Part shown: positions 1 through 9,150 of the stretch, piece by piece | How the letters are laid out: each line of letters opens with the position of its first letter | Numbering within the stretch: the stretch's first letter is position 1 | Assembly: GCF_001420715.1 (NCBI RefSeq) | Contig: NZ_LJJC01000004.1 | Coordinates: 2,800,523 to 2,864,522, forward strand | Direction of reading: 5' to 3' | From: Heyndrickxia shackletonii | GTDB lineage: Bacteria > Bacillota > Bacilli > Bacillales > Bacillaceae_C | DNA: 64,000 bases | Position numbers and translations under genes: made by a program | The notes under the pieces: model-generated | Told to the model about the DNA's origin: nothing | Database searches by the model: none | The model's input: only the letters and a program-made list of their open reading frames with translations

Positions 1-310
1 GGGACGTTTGTGCAGGGATAAACGTAATCGAATCTAAATTCGGCCACTTTTTTGAAGAACCAAGCGGACGATGAAGAACATCGCCTGATTGTGCACGTAG
101 GCTATTTTCAAGGATATTTTGAATACCCATATGCCGTAAACCTGGTAATAACTCTATTAGATTTTCTTGATAACTATCGGTAAAAATGATTTTTCCCATT
201 TGTTTAACCATTCGTTTAATTATCCAACGCCAACCAATAAGGATAAATAATATAAGAATAAATAATATTGATACCATTACAAAAAGCACATAATATAAAA
301 AATTCGGCAT
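1..310 (-). CDS. FMN-binding glutamate synthase family protein (N-terminal part, cut by window edge)
   Basis: The reading frame is open from an ATG at 310 to the window edge (103 codons). A GGAG ribosome site lies about 9 bases upstream of the start. The first 25 residues are a membrane helix, followed by a basic stretch (KRMVKQMGK). Further on come ENSLRAQSG and RPLGSSKKWPNLDSITFIPA, which I recognise as the start of the YerD-like FMN-containing glutamate synthase domain family. The catalytic barrel lies outside the window. The family is related to the large GltA subunit, but the physiological role of these membrane-anchored forms is poorly known. Family assignment is from pattern memory. 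Confidence 0.6.
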   Translation of the reverse strand, partial: MPNFLYYVLFVMVSILFILILFILIGWRWIIKRMVKQMGKIIFTDSYQENLIELLPGLRHMGIQNILENSLRAQSGDVLHRPLGSSKKWPNLDSITFIPAQTS

Positions 311-548
311 AATCACTTCTCCACTATTGTACAAATTATAAAGTTGTTACTACCATTATTGCCCAAAGAGAAGAAATAATTATCGTTAGATATGAATCTC
401 CCTCATTTACATCGTGAAAAGAAGATAAAAAAGAATAGATTAAAAATTTCCTTTAACGGAAAGTCTATAAAAGATCTTCAAATTTGCACAACAACCATTG
501 TTGATTTTAAATTTAATGATTACTCCACGTAAGAAGGAGGTTATTTTT

Positions 549-1295
549 TTGAACTTATTGAATGATAGTATTCACCGCCCTTATCCAATACCTTCTAAAA
601 AGTGGATTATGCGACAAACTTGGAGAAATGTATTGTTTTTACATTGGCCGATCCCACTTGAAAAACTTAGGCCACATATTCCTGAGTCATTACAAATTGA
701 AACCTTTAATGGCACTGCATGGTTAGGGATCATTTTATTCGTTTTAGAAGGAATCTTTCCCCTTAGAATATCATCTGTTTCCTTAACCCCAATTTTTCCG
801 GAAATCAATGTCAGAACGTATGTAAATTACGAAGGAAAACCCGGTATTTATTTTATGTCTATTGATGTTGAGAACTGGGCATCCTTAAAAATAGCAAAGC
901 GCTGGTATCGTTTACCCTATCATCCGGCGCAAATTTCTTTACGAAAGGAAGAACAAACCTATTCTTTTCAAAGTATTCGTAAAGGAACCGAGAATCCTTC
1001 AATATCATTAAAGGGCAAATATAGTCCAGTATCGGAAGTTTATTATCCAAAAGAAGGAACTTTGGATCATTGGCTCACTGAACGGTATTGTCTCTATAGT
1101 TCAAATAACAGAGTCAACATCTATTGCGGTGATATACACCATCAGCCTTGGCCGTTACAAAAAGCAGAGATTGAATTAGACAGGAATACCCTTTTTACAC
1201 CTTTTAATTTGGACTTTTCGAATGTAAAACCAATTGCTCATTATTCCACCGGTGTAGATTCGCTTATGTGGAATATAAAAAAATTACGCATCTAG
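549..1295 (+). CDS. DUF2071 / YqjF-like protein
   Basis: The protein has 248 residues and matches the YqjF (DUF2071, COG3361) family. Visible family features are the start RQTWRNVLFLHWPIP, the segment LRPHIPESLQIETFNGTAWLG, and the later VRTYVNYEGKPGIYFMSID. I chose TTG at 549 because AAGGAGG at 534-540 lies eight bases before it; the in-frame ATG at 498 has no ribosome site. No enzymatic function is established for the family. The next gene follows after about 30 bases with its own strong ribosome site, so the two may be co-transcribed. Confidence 0.8.
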   Translation: MNLLNDSIHRPYPIPSKKWIMRQTWRNVLFLHWPIPLEKLRPHIPESLQIETFNGTAWLGIILFVLEGIFPLRISSVSLTPIFPEINVRTYVNYEGKPGIYFMSIDVENWASLKIAKRWYRLPYHPAQISLRKEEQTYSFQSIRKGTENPSISLKGKYSPVSEVYYPKEGTLDHWLTERYCLYSSNNRVNIYCGDIHHQPWPLQKAEIELDRNTLFTPFNLDFSNVKPIAHYSTGVDSLMWNIKKLRI

Positions 1296-1327
1296 TGAAA
1301 AAATAACGAATTTAAGGAGGAGCTTAA

Positions 1328-1822
1328 TTGGTAAAGCATAATAAAAAAATGGCATTCGCTTTAGCAACATTAATTTTGCCTTGGCTAACTGTCCCTTTTA
1401 TGGGAAAAAGGAATTTTTTTAGGTTTTTACCCGTAGCGAGTTTTGTTAACTTAATTTTAAGTGTTTTTAGTCTAATCTGTAATAAGAAAAAATGGTGGAT
1501 AACGAATAATCCTCTATCTCCTGGTCCTATAGATTTCACATATATATTGGGTCCTTATTTTGTAGCAACACTTTGGATATTTAGATTTACATATGGGAAA
1601 TTCTTTAAGTATTTAACAACAAATGCGGTATTGGATTTAATTAACGCATTTCCTATGCCTTACATTGGGAGTAAATTTAGGATCGTAAAATTTATCAAAA
1701 TGAAACACACTACTTGGTATTGTATTAATGTATTCTTGGCAATTGTTATCTATGGCTTTCAAAACATGGTAGAAAAATCCATTAAGAAAGCAGCAAGTTA
1801 TAAAAATCAAGATGAGGTTTAA
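1328..1822 (+). CDS. conserved small membrane protein (paralogue of 61965-62450)
   Basis: The protein has 164 residues, starts at TTG (AAGGAGG at 1314-1320), and has about three hydrophobic segments. I do not recognise the family. Shared motifs show it is a paralogue of the protein at 61965: PWLxVPFxG near the N-terminus, KRFLP/FFRFLP, a KKKWW motif, GP-x-x-FP-x-x-GP-like spacing, and KYTYGKF/RFTYGKF followed by an aspartate-containing helix. The conserved positively charged and aromatic residues beside the helices suggest an integral membrane protein. It probably shares a transcript with the YqjF-like gene upstream. Function unknown. Confidence 0.65.
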   Translation: MVKHNKKMAFALATLILPWLTVPFMGKRNFFRFLPVASFVNLILSVFSLICNKKKWWITNNPLSPGPIDFTYILGPYFVATLWIFRFTYGKFFKYLTTNAVLDLINAFPMPYIGSKFRIVKFIKMKHTTWYCINVFLAIVIYGFQNMVEKSIKKAASYKNQDEV

Positions 1823-2627
1823 AAAATACTTTAAAGGAAGTTAAGAAAAAGCGATTTGCAATGTAGGATGATTATAATGACGCAGCCGTGGATAACTGCA
1901 ATAAAAAGTGCAATTTCTCAGTAATAAAATTAAGAAATTGTACTTTTAATTTATTTATCCTTGTAAATTTATTTTTGCTAGTGGACAATGGCATTTCATG
2001 ATGCCATTTTTGAAAAATCCATGATATATAATTCAAAAGATGAATCCGACCTTCCATCAAATAACAGCACTTCACACAACTCCCTATTGTATGGAGAATT
2101 GGTAAGGGGCACTTAAAAGCGCTCATTGAACCTCCCTGTTTCTAGTTCTAATTTGAAGGGAAAGTCCAATATTAAAATTTCAATCCGATGCTAATTTAAA
2201 TCTAATAATAGCTATAGGCGGGGGTTGCCTAAGTATACAGAATCTAATTAGAAGAAATCGTTGAGTTACCATAGTTACCTCGTCTTGATACACCTCGTTA
2301 AAAAGTTCAACAGTTTGATTGCTTTTTTTCATCATTTTCCCCATGATTTTCATCCATTGTTATTCTTTTTTTCATACCTCACCCGGATTTTTCATCACCT
2401 CGGGAAGGTGCAATTGCATCTAATAAACCTAATCCACCAAACAGTACAATTTGAACATTCCACTCAAACAAAGCGGCAATAGTTGCAAAAAATAGTCACA
2501 AAACTATCAACAAGCCATCACAAAACATATGGTTTATCTTGTTCCTTGCAAAAAAAGTGATAAACTAAAATTAAATTTCGAATAATGAAATAAGATCTTA
2601 GATTCATCAGCAGAAAGGCAGGTTTTC
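1823..2627. other. long intergenic region with hairpin and coding remnants
   Basis: About 800 bases have no convincing intact gene. A minus-strand frame at 1872-2126 has a good ribosome site (GGGAGGTTCA before the ATG at 2126), but its translation is not protein-like beyond about 50 residues and runs through the hairpin at 1903-1946. On the minus strand at 2379-2497, a start-less frame reads ATIAALFEWNVQIVLFGG, which resembles the end of a membrane protein. It is followed by a short hydrophilic frame. I read these as remnants of lost genes. Confidence 0.4.
1903..1946. terminator. hairpin, probable terminator
   Basis: The arms AAAAGTGCAATTTCT and AGAAATTGTACTTTT pair over 15 positions with one G-T wobble. 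The hairpin lies 80 bases after the membrane-protein stop and is followed by a T-rich run, so it could end transcription from the left. Confidence 0.45.
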
Positions 2628-3338
2628 ATGAATCAATTACATACTGTTCTTGTTGTGGACGATGACAAAAGCATCGTAGAGTTAATGAAGGATTTTTTGG
2701 AAAATGACGGATTTCATGTAAAAACCGCTTATGACACCAATCAAGCATTGGAAATGTTTCATACTAGTAAAATCCACTGTATACTTCTTGATATTATGAT
2801 GCCCGGACAAAACGGTTTCGAGTTTTGTAGGAAGATTCGGGAGAAAAGCAACGTACCTATTCTTTTCTTAAGTGCACGAAGTGATGATGTAGATAAAATT
2901 CGCGGACTGGCACTTGGCGGAGATGATTATATTGTCAAAACCGCTTCACCCGGAGAAATTGTTGCAAGAGTTAAAGCCGTTTTACGACGCTCCAATTCCC
3001 AACAAGAATCCAATAGACGAATATTGGATTATGGACGACTTACCTTAGATTTATCAACAAGAGAGGTATTTATCAACGGAGAAAACATCTCGCTCACACC
3101 GAAAGAATATGAATTGTTGCGGTTGTTTGCTGAACATCCAAAATATGTTTTTTCATATGAGCAGTTACTGGAGAAATTTTGGGAAGGAGTTGGTGATAAA
3201 CACACTGTTCGTGTCCATCTTAGTCGGCTTCGGGAGAAAATTGAATCTGATCCGAACCTTCCGCAATATCTTATCAACGTATGGGGGATAGGTTATCGAT
3301 TCACAGGAGAAGCAAATGAAAACAATTCGCATTCGTAA
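2628..3338 (+). CDS. OmpR-family response regulator
   Basis: The protein has 236 residues. An N-terminal receiver domain (about 5-120) has the acidic cluster DDD at 11-13, the phospho-acceptor Asp55 in LLDIMMPG, Ser82, and Lys104. A C-terminal winged helix (about 140-228) contains LTPKEYELL and VRVHLSRLREKIE, which is typical of OmpR/PhoB regulators. Lys104 is followed by TAS rather than the usual PFS/PFD, a small departure at the signalling loop. The coding region overlaps the histidine kinase gene downstream by 23 bases, so the two are one translationally coupled pair. No target operon is adjacent. Confidence 0.93.
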   Translation: MNQLHTVLVVDDDKSIVELMKDFLENDGFHVKTAYDTNQALEMFHTSKIHCILLDIMMPGQNGFEFCRKIREKSNVPILFLSARSDDVDKIRGLALGGDDYIVKTASPGEIVARVKAVLRRSNSQQESNRRILDYGRLTLDLSTREVFINGENISLTPKEYELLRLFAEHPKYVFSYEQLLEKFWEGVGDKHTVRVHLSRLREKIESDPNLPQYLINVWGIGYRFTGEANENNSHS

Positions 3339-4644
3339 ATTTACTATACTAAGCCTTTTCATTATCCTTACGTTGCCTTGGCTTTTTTTTGTAATTGCGC
3401 ATTTTATAGACACAAAAACACTCAGTCTCGGAAAAAACGAAACTCAGCAAAGAAACTTAGATAAATCCGTTCAATTTATAGAAACAAATACGAAGAACTG
3501 GAATAGCCCCAAATGGCAAAACCAATTGAAAAGCCAATTAAAGAAAACGCACATGGGTGTAAGTATTTTATCTGCCTCTAATCAGGAGGTTTTTCGTTTC
3601 ATACCGAAGCAGAACCACTCAATTAAGACAACTGAACAGTTTTCCATCATAGAGGATGGACAGGTACTTGGAAAGGTAGTTTTCTATTTACCCAATTTAA
3701 AATTATTTCAGATGATTGCAGCATTCACTGGGCTATTGCTTGCCTTTTTTATTGTTGGATTTGAAATGCGTAGATTCATTCTCAAACCACTCGAAAAAAT
3801 GAGCCTGGCCGCTCGACAAATCGCTAAAGGAGATTTGGACGTTCAATTACCTGTAGCGCGGATCACTGAAATTGCTGAAGTCGGTGATGGATTTAATGTT
3901 ATGGTGCGTGGTCTCAAAGAATCTTTTCAGAAACAAATAGAAATGGAAGAAGAACGGCGTTTTGTCATTTCTTCCGTTGCCCATGATTTACGAACACCTT
4001 TATTTGCTTTACGAGGATATTTGGATGGTCTAGAGCAAGGCATTGCACATTCTCCGGAAAAACAAGCAAAGTATTTGGAGATTTGTAAGGAAAAGTCTGC
4101 CCAATTAGACCGACTGGTAGAAGAGCTTTTCACTTATACCAAGATGGAATATTTAGAGATGGAACTTAATAAAAATTCGATTGACCTAAAACAAGTTTTG
4201 GAGAAATCGATAGACAGCCTGAGTCTTAGAGCCCAGCAAAAAAATATTTCTATAATCATGAAAGATTTTAAAGATGATTGTATGATAATGGGTGATTCGT
4301 ATTTATTGGAACGTGCTATGAATAACTTATTGGACAATGCTATCAGACATACACCCATCAATGGAAAAATTCTTGTCCAATGCTACAAGGATAAAAAGAG
4401 GGTTACCTTCACTTTTCAGGATTCAGGTCGGGGCTTCACTTCAGAAGAACTACAACATGTTTTTGAACCATTGTATCGGGGAGAAGTATCCCGAAATCGC
4501 TCGACAGGCGGAGTTGGTTTAGGGTTAACAATTTCACAAAAAATTATTAGGCGGCATGGAGGAGACCTAACCGTCAAAAACCATACAGATGGTGGTGCGC
4601 TTGTCGCTGGATGGATTCCCATAGCTTTTAATGTACAAAGTTAA
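3316..4644 (+). CDS. sensor histidine kinase (HAMP, HisKA, HATPase)
   Basis: The protein has 442 residues. There are two membrane helices (about 9-29 and 131-149) flanking an extracytoplasmic sensor of roughly 100 residues, then a HAMP linker. The dimerisation domain has the phospho-accepting His223 in VAHDLRTPLF. The ATP-binding domain has an N box (NNLLDNAIRHT, 336-346), G1 (DSGRGF, 369-374), F box (FEPLYRGE) and G2 (GGVGLGL, 398-404). All residues needed for kinase activity appear present. It is the partner of the regulator it overlaps. The ligand is unknown, since no transporter or resistance gene adjoins it. Confidence 0.93.
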   Translation: MKTIRIRKFTILSLFIILTLPWLFFVIAHFIDTKTLSLGKNETQQRNLDKSVQFIETNTKNWNSPKWQNQLKSQLKKTHMGVSILSASNQEVFRFIPKQNHSIKTTEQFSIIEDGQVLGKVVFYLPNLKLFQMIAAFTGLLLAFFIVGFEMRRFILKPLEKMSLAARQIAKGDLDVQLPVARITEIAEVGDGFNVMVRGLKESFQKQIEMEEERRFVISSVAHDLRTPLFALRGYLDGLEQGIAHSPEKQAKYLEICKEKSAQLDRLVEELFTYTKMEYLEMELNKNSIDLKQVLEKSIDSLSLRAQQKNISIIMKDFKDDCMIMGDSYLLERAMNNLLDNAIRHTPINGKILVQCYKDKKRVTFTFQDSGRGFTSEELQHVFEPLYRGEVSRNRSTGGVGLGLTISQKIIRRHGGDLTVKNHTDGGALVAGWIPIAFNVQS

Positions 4645-4714
4645 ACTTTCCAGCATTATGTTTGCCAAACATAAATCACTTGGAGTTTTTTGTCCCCTTT
4701 TTCTATTAAATTTA

Positions 4715-4747
4715 GGGTACTATATATGCTTTGCATATATAGTACCC
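4715..4747. terminator. perfect 15-bp hairpin after the two-component operon
   Basis: The arms GGGTACTATATATGC and GCATATATAGTACCC are perfectly complementary around a TTT loop, 70 bases after the kinase stop. A weak T-rich tail (TTGTATCTTTTTC) follows. The perfect symmetry means it could also act for the converging DinB gene. Confidence 0.6.
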
Positions 4748-4831
4748 TTGTATCTTTTTCTAAATAAGAACAATTCGCTATCATCTATAATCTTCTTAAA
4801 CTCATCCTTTCCTAAATTCTAAATAAATATC

Positions 4832-5314
4832 TTACTTAATGCTACTATTCCAGCTTTTTTGCAACTTCCGAATATATATAATTTGACCGATATGATATGC
4901 ATTATGGGTCGTTACATTCGCTAATACTTGCCACCATTTAGCATCAGTGAACCCGTGAACATCGCTTTCCAGTTGTTCTTTCGTTATTATTTCTTGCCAA
5001 TGCAATAGAACATCTAAAAGTTGTTTTTGAAGTTCAATAAATGTTTTATCTTTTGAAACTATAAATGTCCTTTCATTATTCTCAACCGACGAAACGGCAT
5101 AAACACTAGATTCTTTATACCTTGTTTGCCACGTTTCATTCCAATAAAGCAAATGCTGTACAATTTCGGCAATACTATTACTTTCATTACTCCCCTTCCA
5201 AAAAGCTTCTTGCACTGTCAAATTTTTAACAGATTCTGAAAATGGGACATACCAACTCGGATCATTTGCATTAGCTAACAGCTGGTCAGACAATACATCT
5301 TTTACATGAAACAT
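4832..5314 (-). CDS. DinB-like four-helix protein
   Basis: The protein has 160 residues and starts at an ATG preceded by AAGGAGTG. It has the DinB/YfiT fold pattern: a helix with IVQHLLYWNETW and a C-terminal helix with THNAYHIGQIIYIR. The three histidines are placed as in the usual DinB metal site. Many members are thiol-dependent S-transferases (bacillithiol in Firmicutes), but most are uncharacterised. It forms a single unit. This is the first of three DinB-like genes in the window (others at 17631 and 54587). Confidence 0.75.
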   Translation of the reverse strand: MFHVKDVLSDQLLANANDPSWYVPFSESVKNLTVQEAFWKGSNESNSIAEIVQHLLYWNETWQTRYKESSVYAVSSVENNERTFIVSKDKTFIELQKQLLDVLLHWQEIITKEQLESDVHGFTDAKWWQVLANVTTHNAYHIGQIIYIRKLQKSWNSSIK

Positions 5315-5456
5315 ACTGCTACACTCCTTTTAAAGAATGTAATTTCTTTCATTTCTGTAATTATCTCATCGTAATTTAAACTTTTTACAGTCAGTCAAAA
5401 AGAATATCTCAAATTAACCAATTAATAACGAATTGTGCCCTTCTACATTTTTAATT

Positions 5457-6488
5457 TTATTCCACTCCACTTTCTAAAATCGTGAAAGTCTTCTTATCAC
5501 AATTAATTTCTGCCTTTGCACCATATGGTAATATAAATTTCGGTTCGGTATGACCAAAATTCAAATTATATAGTATCGGCAGATCTTCCAAGTGAAATTC
5601 CCTCATGACTTTTTGAATTTCTGCTTTATATTCCTCGTAATACATCTCATCTTGTGGTTTGCCAAAAATGATTCCATTTGCTTTTTGCAGGATTCCTTGT
5701 ACAGCATAATTTCGCAGCCAATACTTCAAAAGGTTTGGATCCGGCTTTTCTTCAGATGTTTCAAAAAATAGAATACTTTCGTTCCAATATTTCTTATCTG
5801 GCCAAAGTTCTGTTCCTTTTGCAAACTCTAGTACTTCAATACAACCTCCAATTAAATGTCCTTTTGCTATTCCTGAGCCTTGAAGTACCTCATAGCCTGA
5901 ATTTTGCTGCATAGTCCGACGTTGGTCCCTATTCGCTTCTATCCATTCTAAACGCTCACTCGTCCATTCTTTAGCAGGCTGAATTTCCCCAATAATCTTA
6001 TTTGAAAAGAGCGTTCGATTTACCATTTCAATCGTATATGGATCCATCTCAACATTTTCAGCAAAATCTGTTAAAATCGCAGGACCGTAAAAAGAAGAAA
6101 CACCCGCTTTATGACAAAATAGATGGGACACGGTCACATCAGAGTAACCCAAAAAAATTTTCGGGTTGTCATGTATTACATCAAAATCAATATAAGGAAG
6201 TAAGCGAATACTATCTTCTCCACCAATATTTGCTATAATCCCCTTAATATTTTCATCCTTAAATGCAGTCATCAAATCTTCAGCACGGGCTTGAGGATTA
6301 TTATAAAGATATTCTGCCCCTTTCAAACTATTCGGCATCGGGATAACTTTTAGTCCGAAAACTTCTTCAAGTCTCTTTACCCCTTGTTCATAACGCCATC
6401 TCAGTTCTGGTTCACCAGCCCCACCCCAAGAAGGACTTACTGTTGCAACAACATCTCCCGGCTGTAATTTCTTAGGCTTTATTAACAT
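5457..6488 (-). CDS. S66-family peptidase, LD-carboxypeptidase / MccF-like
   Basis: The protein has 343 residues. The S66 nucleophile elbow is visible as FLGYSDVT (Ser116), with the later Glu in LIGGCIEVLEF and His in NLNFGHTEP completing the Ser-Glu-His triad. Family members cleave murein tetrapeptides (LdcA) or detoxify peptide-nucleotide antibiotics such as microcin C (MccF). The length and the SWGGAGEP N-terminus fit the MccF-like branch better, but substrate cannot be told. I chose ATG at 6488 because AAGGTGG sits eight bases before it; the ATG at 6506 lies upstream of that site and has none of its own. Confidence 0.85.
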   Translation of the reverse strand: MLIKPKKLQPGDVVATVSPSWGGAGEPELRWRYEQGVKRLEEVFGLKVIPMPNSLKGAEYLYNNPQARAEDLMTAFKDENIKGIIANIGGEDSIRLLPYIDFDVIHDNPKIFLGYSDVTVSHLFCHKAGVSSFYGPAILTDFAENVEMDPYTIEMVNRTLFSNKIIGEIQPAKEWTSERLEWIEANRDQRRTMQQNSGYEVLQGSGIAKGHLIGGCIEVLEFAKGTELWPDKKYWNESILFFETSEEKPDPNLLKYWLRNYAVQGILQKANGIIFGKPQDEMYYEEYKAEIQKVMREFHLEDLPILYNLNFGHTEPKFILPYGAKAEINCDKKTFTILESGVE

Positions 6489-6604
6489 GTTGATTCCCAC
6501 CTTCATATAATTCGATTAGCTTCGTTTGTAATATCCGCATTGTTCTATTGTTCTACAAAAAAAGCAATAATCCTTTCTAAAAACTAATTTCAAAATACGA
6601 TAAT

Positions 6605-7483
6605 TTAATGTATGTCATTTAAATGTTGAATTAATTGAATAGCTTCATTAACATGTGCTACATCAAAAATTTCGACGTTTGCCTTTAATTCTTTTTGTAT
6701 TGCTGCCGCTTGTTCAGCATTTTCACTCGGGATAATCATAAATGGAATTCGAGTCTTTTCAACAATTTGAATTTTTTCTTTCATATACCCAATGGATAAA
6801 ACTTCCCCATTTTCATTAATTGCCCCAGTAACCGCTATATGCAAACGATTTTGAAAGTCACCATTTTTGATATGACCCGATAATGCCAAACCAAGTCCAG
6901 CACTGTTCCCTGCATTGTCTGATTGTTTTGTAAAACTACTAACAAATTCTTCTTCTTGCCCTAAATATTGATTCACATTTTCGCCCATTTGTTTTATCGG
7001 TTCTTTTTGAAGATGAAGCCACTTTAGAATTTGGCTATTTTTACTGCTATATTTCATTTTATTATCCACTTCTTCAACAGATAGAACATCAGCCTGCTGT
7101 TTGGATAAAAGCTCTATAACATCCTGTTTACTTTTCTCGGTTAAATTCAATTGACTGACCCCTACTAAAAAAATTCCGGAACCTTCTAATACCTCACTTG
7201 GCTGTTTATATATATTAGCTAGATAAGTTGGAGGATTGTAGATCAATGCTAGTGGAAACTCATAGAGGAATAGAAGGAAGATAATAAAAGTGGCAATCGT
7301 GATTTTCCTTTTATTAACACGTTGTTTTCGAAAGACGATTAAGTTTATTAGCAAAATTATTAAACTAAGAAACAATATACATACAAAAACAAATTCATTG
7401 ATGACATCTTGAAGATATAAAAGTAAAAATAAAAGATAAAAAATAATAGTTAAAACACCGATTATGAAACTTGATTTATTCAT
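6605..7483 (-). CDS. membrane-anchored Lon-like serine protease (S16 fold)
   Basis: Three or four N-terminal membrane helices (to about residue 85) are followed by a soluble C-terminal domain. This carries the Lon Ser-Lys dyad: Ser in AGNSAGLGLALSG (197 counting from the GTG at 7492) and Lys in SIGYMKEKI (238). The strand ITGAINENGEV between them matches the Lon core (VTGAI-x-x-x-G). There is no AAA ATPase domain and no PDZ domain such as YlbL has. Substrate is unknown. The start could be ATG at 7483 or GTG at 7492; GGGGG at 7496-7500 is nearer the ideal distance for ATG. Confidence 0.7.
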   Translation of the reverse strand: MNKSSFIIGVLTIIFYLLFLLLYLQDVINEFVFVCILFLSLIILLINLIVFRKQRVNKRKITIATFIIFLLFLYEFPLALIYNPPTYLANIYKQPSEVLEGSGIFLVGVSQLNLTEKSKQDVIELLSKQQADVLSVEEVDNKMKYSSKNSQILKWLHLQKEPIKQMGENVNQYLGQEEEFVSSFTKQSDNAGNSAGLGLALSGHIKNGDFQNRLHIAVTGAINENGEVLSIGYMKEKIQIVEKTRIPFMIIPSENAEQAAAIQKELKANVEIFDVAHVNEAIQLIQHLNDIH

Positions 7484-7652
7484 TAAATACACATACCCCC
7501 TTTTCTCTAAATTATTTTTATTAAAGTAACTATCCTTTTAGGACTAGGAGAAACTTCAACAATAATAAGGATTTATCCTCCTTGAATAAAACGAACACAA
7601 TAATTTTAGTACAATATTTGTTTTAACATCCTTAAATCTATCAGTAATAAAG

Positions 7653-7678
7653 AAAAGATTGCTCCTTAGCAATCTTTT
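7653..7678 (-). terminator. terminator of the SRPBCC gene
   Basis: The arms AAAAGATTGCT and AGCAATCTTTT are perfectly paired around a CCTT loop, 34 bases past the SRPBCC stop. A T-rich stretch follows on the minus strand. Confidence 0.75.
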
Positions 7679-7711
7679 GGGATAAAGTTATAAGTTCTGT
7701 TCATTCTATTC

Positions 7712-8149
7712 TCATTTCTCCTCTTGTATGGGATTACTTTTTCTCACTTCATTCTCTATTGTCTGCTTTATTACTTGAGATGCTCGATCAATGCGGATTC
7801 TCATTTCAGGTTCTGTATGTTTTGGTAGAAAATCAGTGATCCAGACGAGTATACTTTCGTTATCATTCGCTGCAAAAACTTGAAAAGAAGCATGATGATG
7901 AATTAAGGGTGGATTACTTCCCTCGATAACCGAATAAGCAAGGCGATGTGTTCCTTCATCAACCGAAACAATCCGTTCACGTACTACTCCTCCATGCGGG
8001 AAAAATAGAATTCTATCATCACCATCTAACCGTGTATCCAAAGTATACCCTGGTACAAACCTTTGATGTACGGCACCGATATCACTTACTGCGTCCCAAA
8101 CATGTTTAGCATTTGCCTTAATTACGATTTCTTTACGAATAGTAGCCAT
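7712..8149 (-). CDS. SRPBCC (START-like / polyketide cyclase) protein
   Basis: The protein has 145 residues with the SRPBCC pattern. The N-terminal strand is followed by KHVWDAVSDIGAVHQRF, then antiparallel strands (REIVSVDEGTHRLAYSVIEG, SFQVFAANDNESILVWITDF) and a long C-terminal helix. Such proteins form a hydrophobic ligand cavity; the ligand cannot be predicted. It has its own terminator and a purine-rich ribosome site (AGAAGGA) just before the ATG. Confidence 0.78.
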   Translation of the reverse strand: MATIRKEIVIKANAKHVWDAVSDIGAVHQRFVPGYTLDTRLDGDDRILFFPHGGVVRERIVSVDEGTHRLAYSVIEGSNPPLIHHHASFQVFAANDNESILVWITDFLPKHTEPEMRIRIDRASQVIKQTIENEVRKSNPIQEEK

Positions 8150-8509
8150 TCCTTCTCATCCTTAGTAGTTATCATGTTTAAAACATAATGTGTTTTGTAG
8201 ACCAAATTTTTTGCATAATGATTCCACTACAACTTTCTCTGTTTCAACGTAGGTACCCATTTAACTATCTAATGGCATCTTTGGTAACGACATATAGAGA
8301 CCTACACACCTTGAAATTGCTAATAATATAGTTATGTAAACTAAAATTAAAAATCCTTCTCATTTTTCCCTCTAGATATAATAAGCTATTTATTAATAAC
8401 AAATAACAATAGCTCGGGAGATAACAAATTATCTCTATGATATGGGGTTCAAGGACTTTTCACCATATTTATTTAATTTTGTACCAATTTTTCAAGAAAC
8501 ATCTATTTT
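8150..8509. other. intergenic, nothing firm
   Basis: AT-rich spacer between two minus-strand genes. A short inverted repeat GAGATAA/TTATCTC near 8417-8434 follows the Rid-family stop and may be a weak terminator. No other coding signal was seen. Confidence 0.35.
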
Positions 8510-8896
8510 TTATTTCGCGGCCCAAGCTTCCACCTCTACTTTTATTTCTGGTCGGGCTAACCCTGCAACATATGCCAAGGTAGTAGCAGGTGGCGACTGT
8601 TTATGGAATTCACTCCACTTTTTTAAGTACAGCTCCCTATTAATACTTTCGGTTAACCAAATATTTATTTTAAATACATTAGTAACGTCTATGCCTTCGC
8701 TTTTTAGTATCGATTTAATATTTTCTAGTGCATTGACAAATTGAGTTTCAATATCGTCAGGTATAGTACCGTTTTTGTCATTACCGACTTGTCCAGATAA
8801 TACAACCAATTCCGCTTCTTTAGGGATAACGGTTACATGATGATACTGTGCAATTGGGGGTGCAACATTTTCTGGATTTGCTTTTTTTATTTGCAT
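8510..8896 (-). CDS. Rid-family (YjgF/YER057c) protein, non-RidA type
   Basis: The protein has 128 residues and the Rid trimeric fold: LVVLSGQVGNDKNGTIPDDIETQ, a central helix, VFKINIWLTE, and the terminal EIKVEVEAWAA. RidA hydrolyses reactive enamines using a conserved Arg in a PxRS motif. Here the matching loop reads SPPATTLAYV, so the Arg is missing and the protein belongs to one of the other Rid subfamilies, whose activity is unclear. A GGAGG ribosome site precedes the ATG. No pyridoxal-enzyme gene is adjacent. Confidence 0.85.
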   Translation of the reverse strand: MQIKKANPENVAPPIAQYHHVTVIPKEAELVVLSGQVGNDKNGTIPDDIETQFVNALENIKSILKSEGIDVTNVFKINIWLTESINRELYLKKWSEFHKQSPPATTLAYVAGLARPEIKVEVEAWAAK

Positions 8897-9150
8897 TTGT
8901 TTTGCCTCCTTTAAACATATTATACAGATTTTTATAAATATTTAGAAATCCTAGTTAAACAGTTTAACAATATTCTTTAATGATTAGTTCGACGTAAATT
9001 GTGCCAACTTTCCCTTAAGTAAAATATCTTTAACAAAAAAAGCGTTAATACCCGTATCTATTTGGCTATATAATTCGTTTATTATAAAGACAGTTTATTT
9101 CAATTCCTCTGTTAAACAAAAATGTTTTTTATTAATAAGGAGGTAAGAAG

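Noticed and set aside
1872-2126. 84-codon minus-strand frame with a good ribosome site
   Set aside because: The distal half runs through an A/T-rich hairpin and is not protein-like; kept only in the intergenic note.
2261-2482. 73-codon plus-strand frame rich in His and Phe
   Set aside because: Its composition looks like the reverse strand of coding remnants; no ribosome site before its start.
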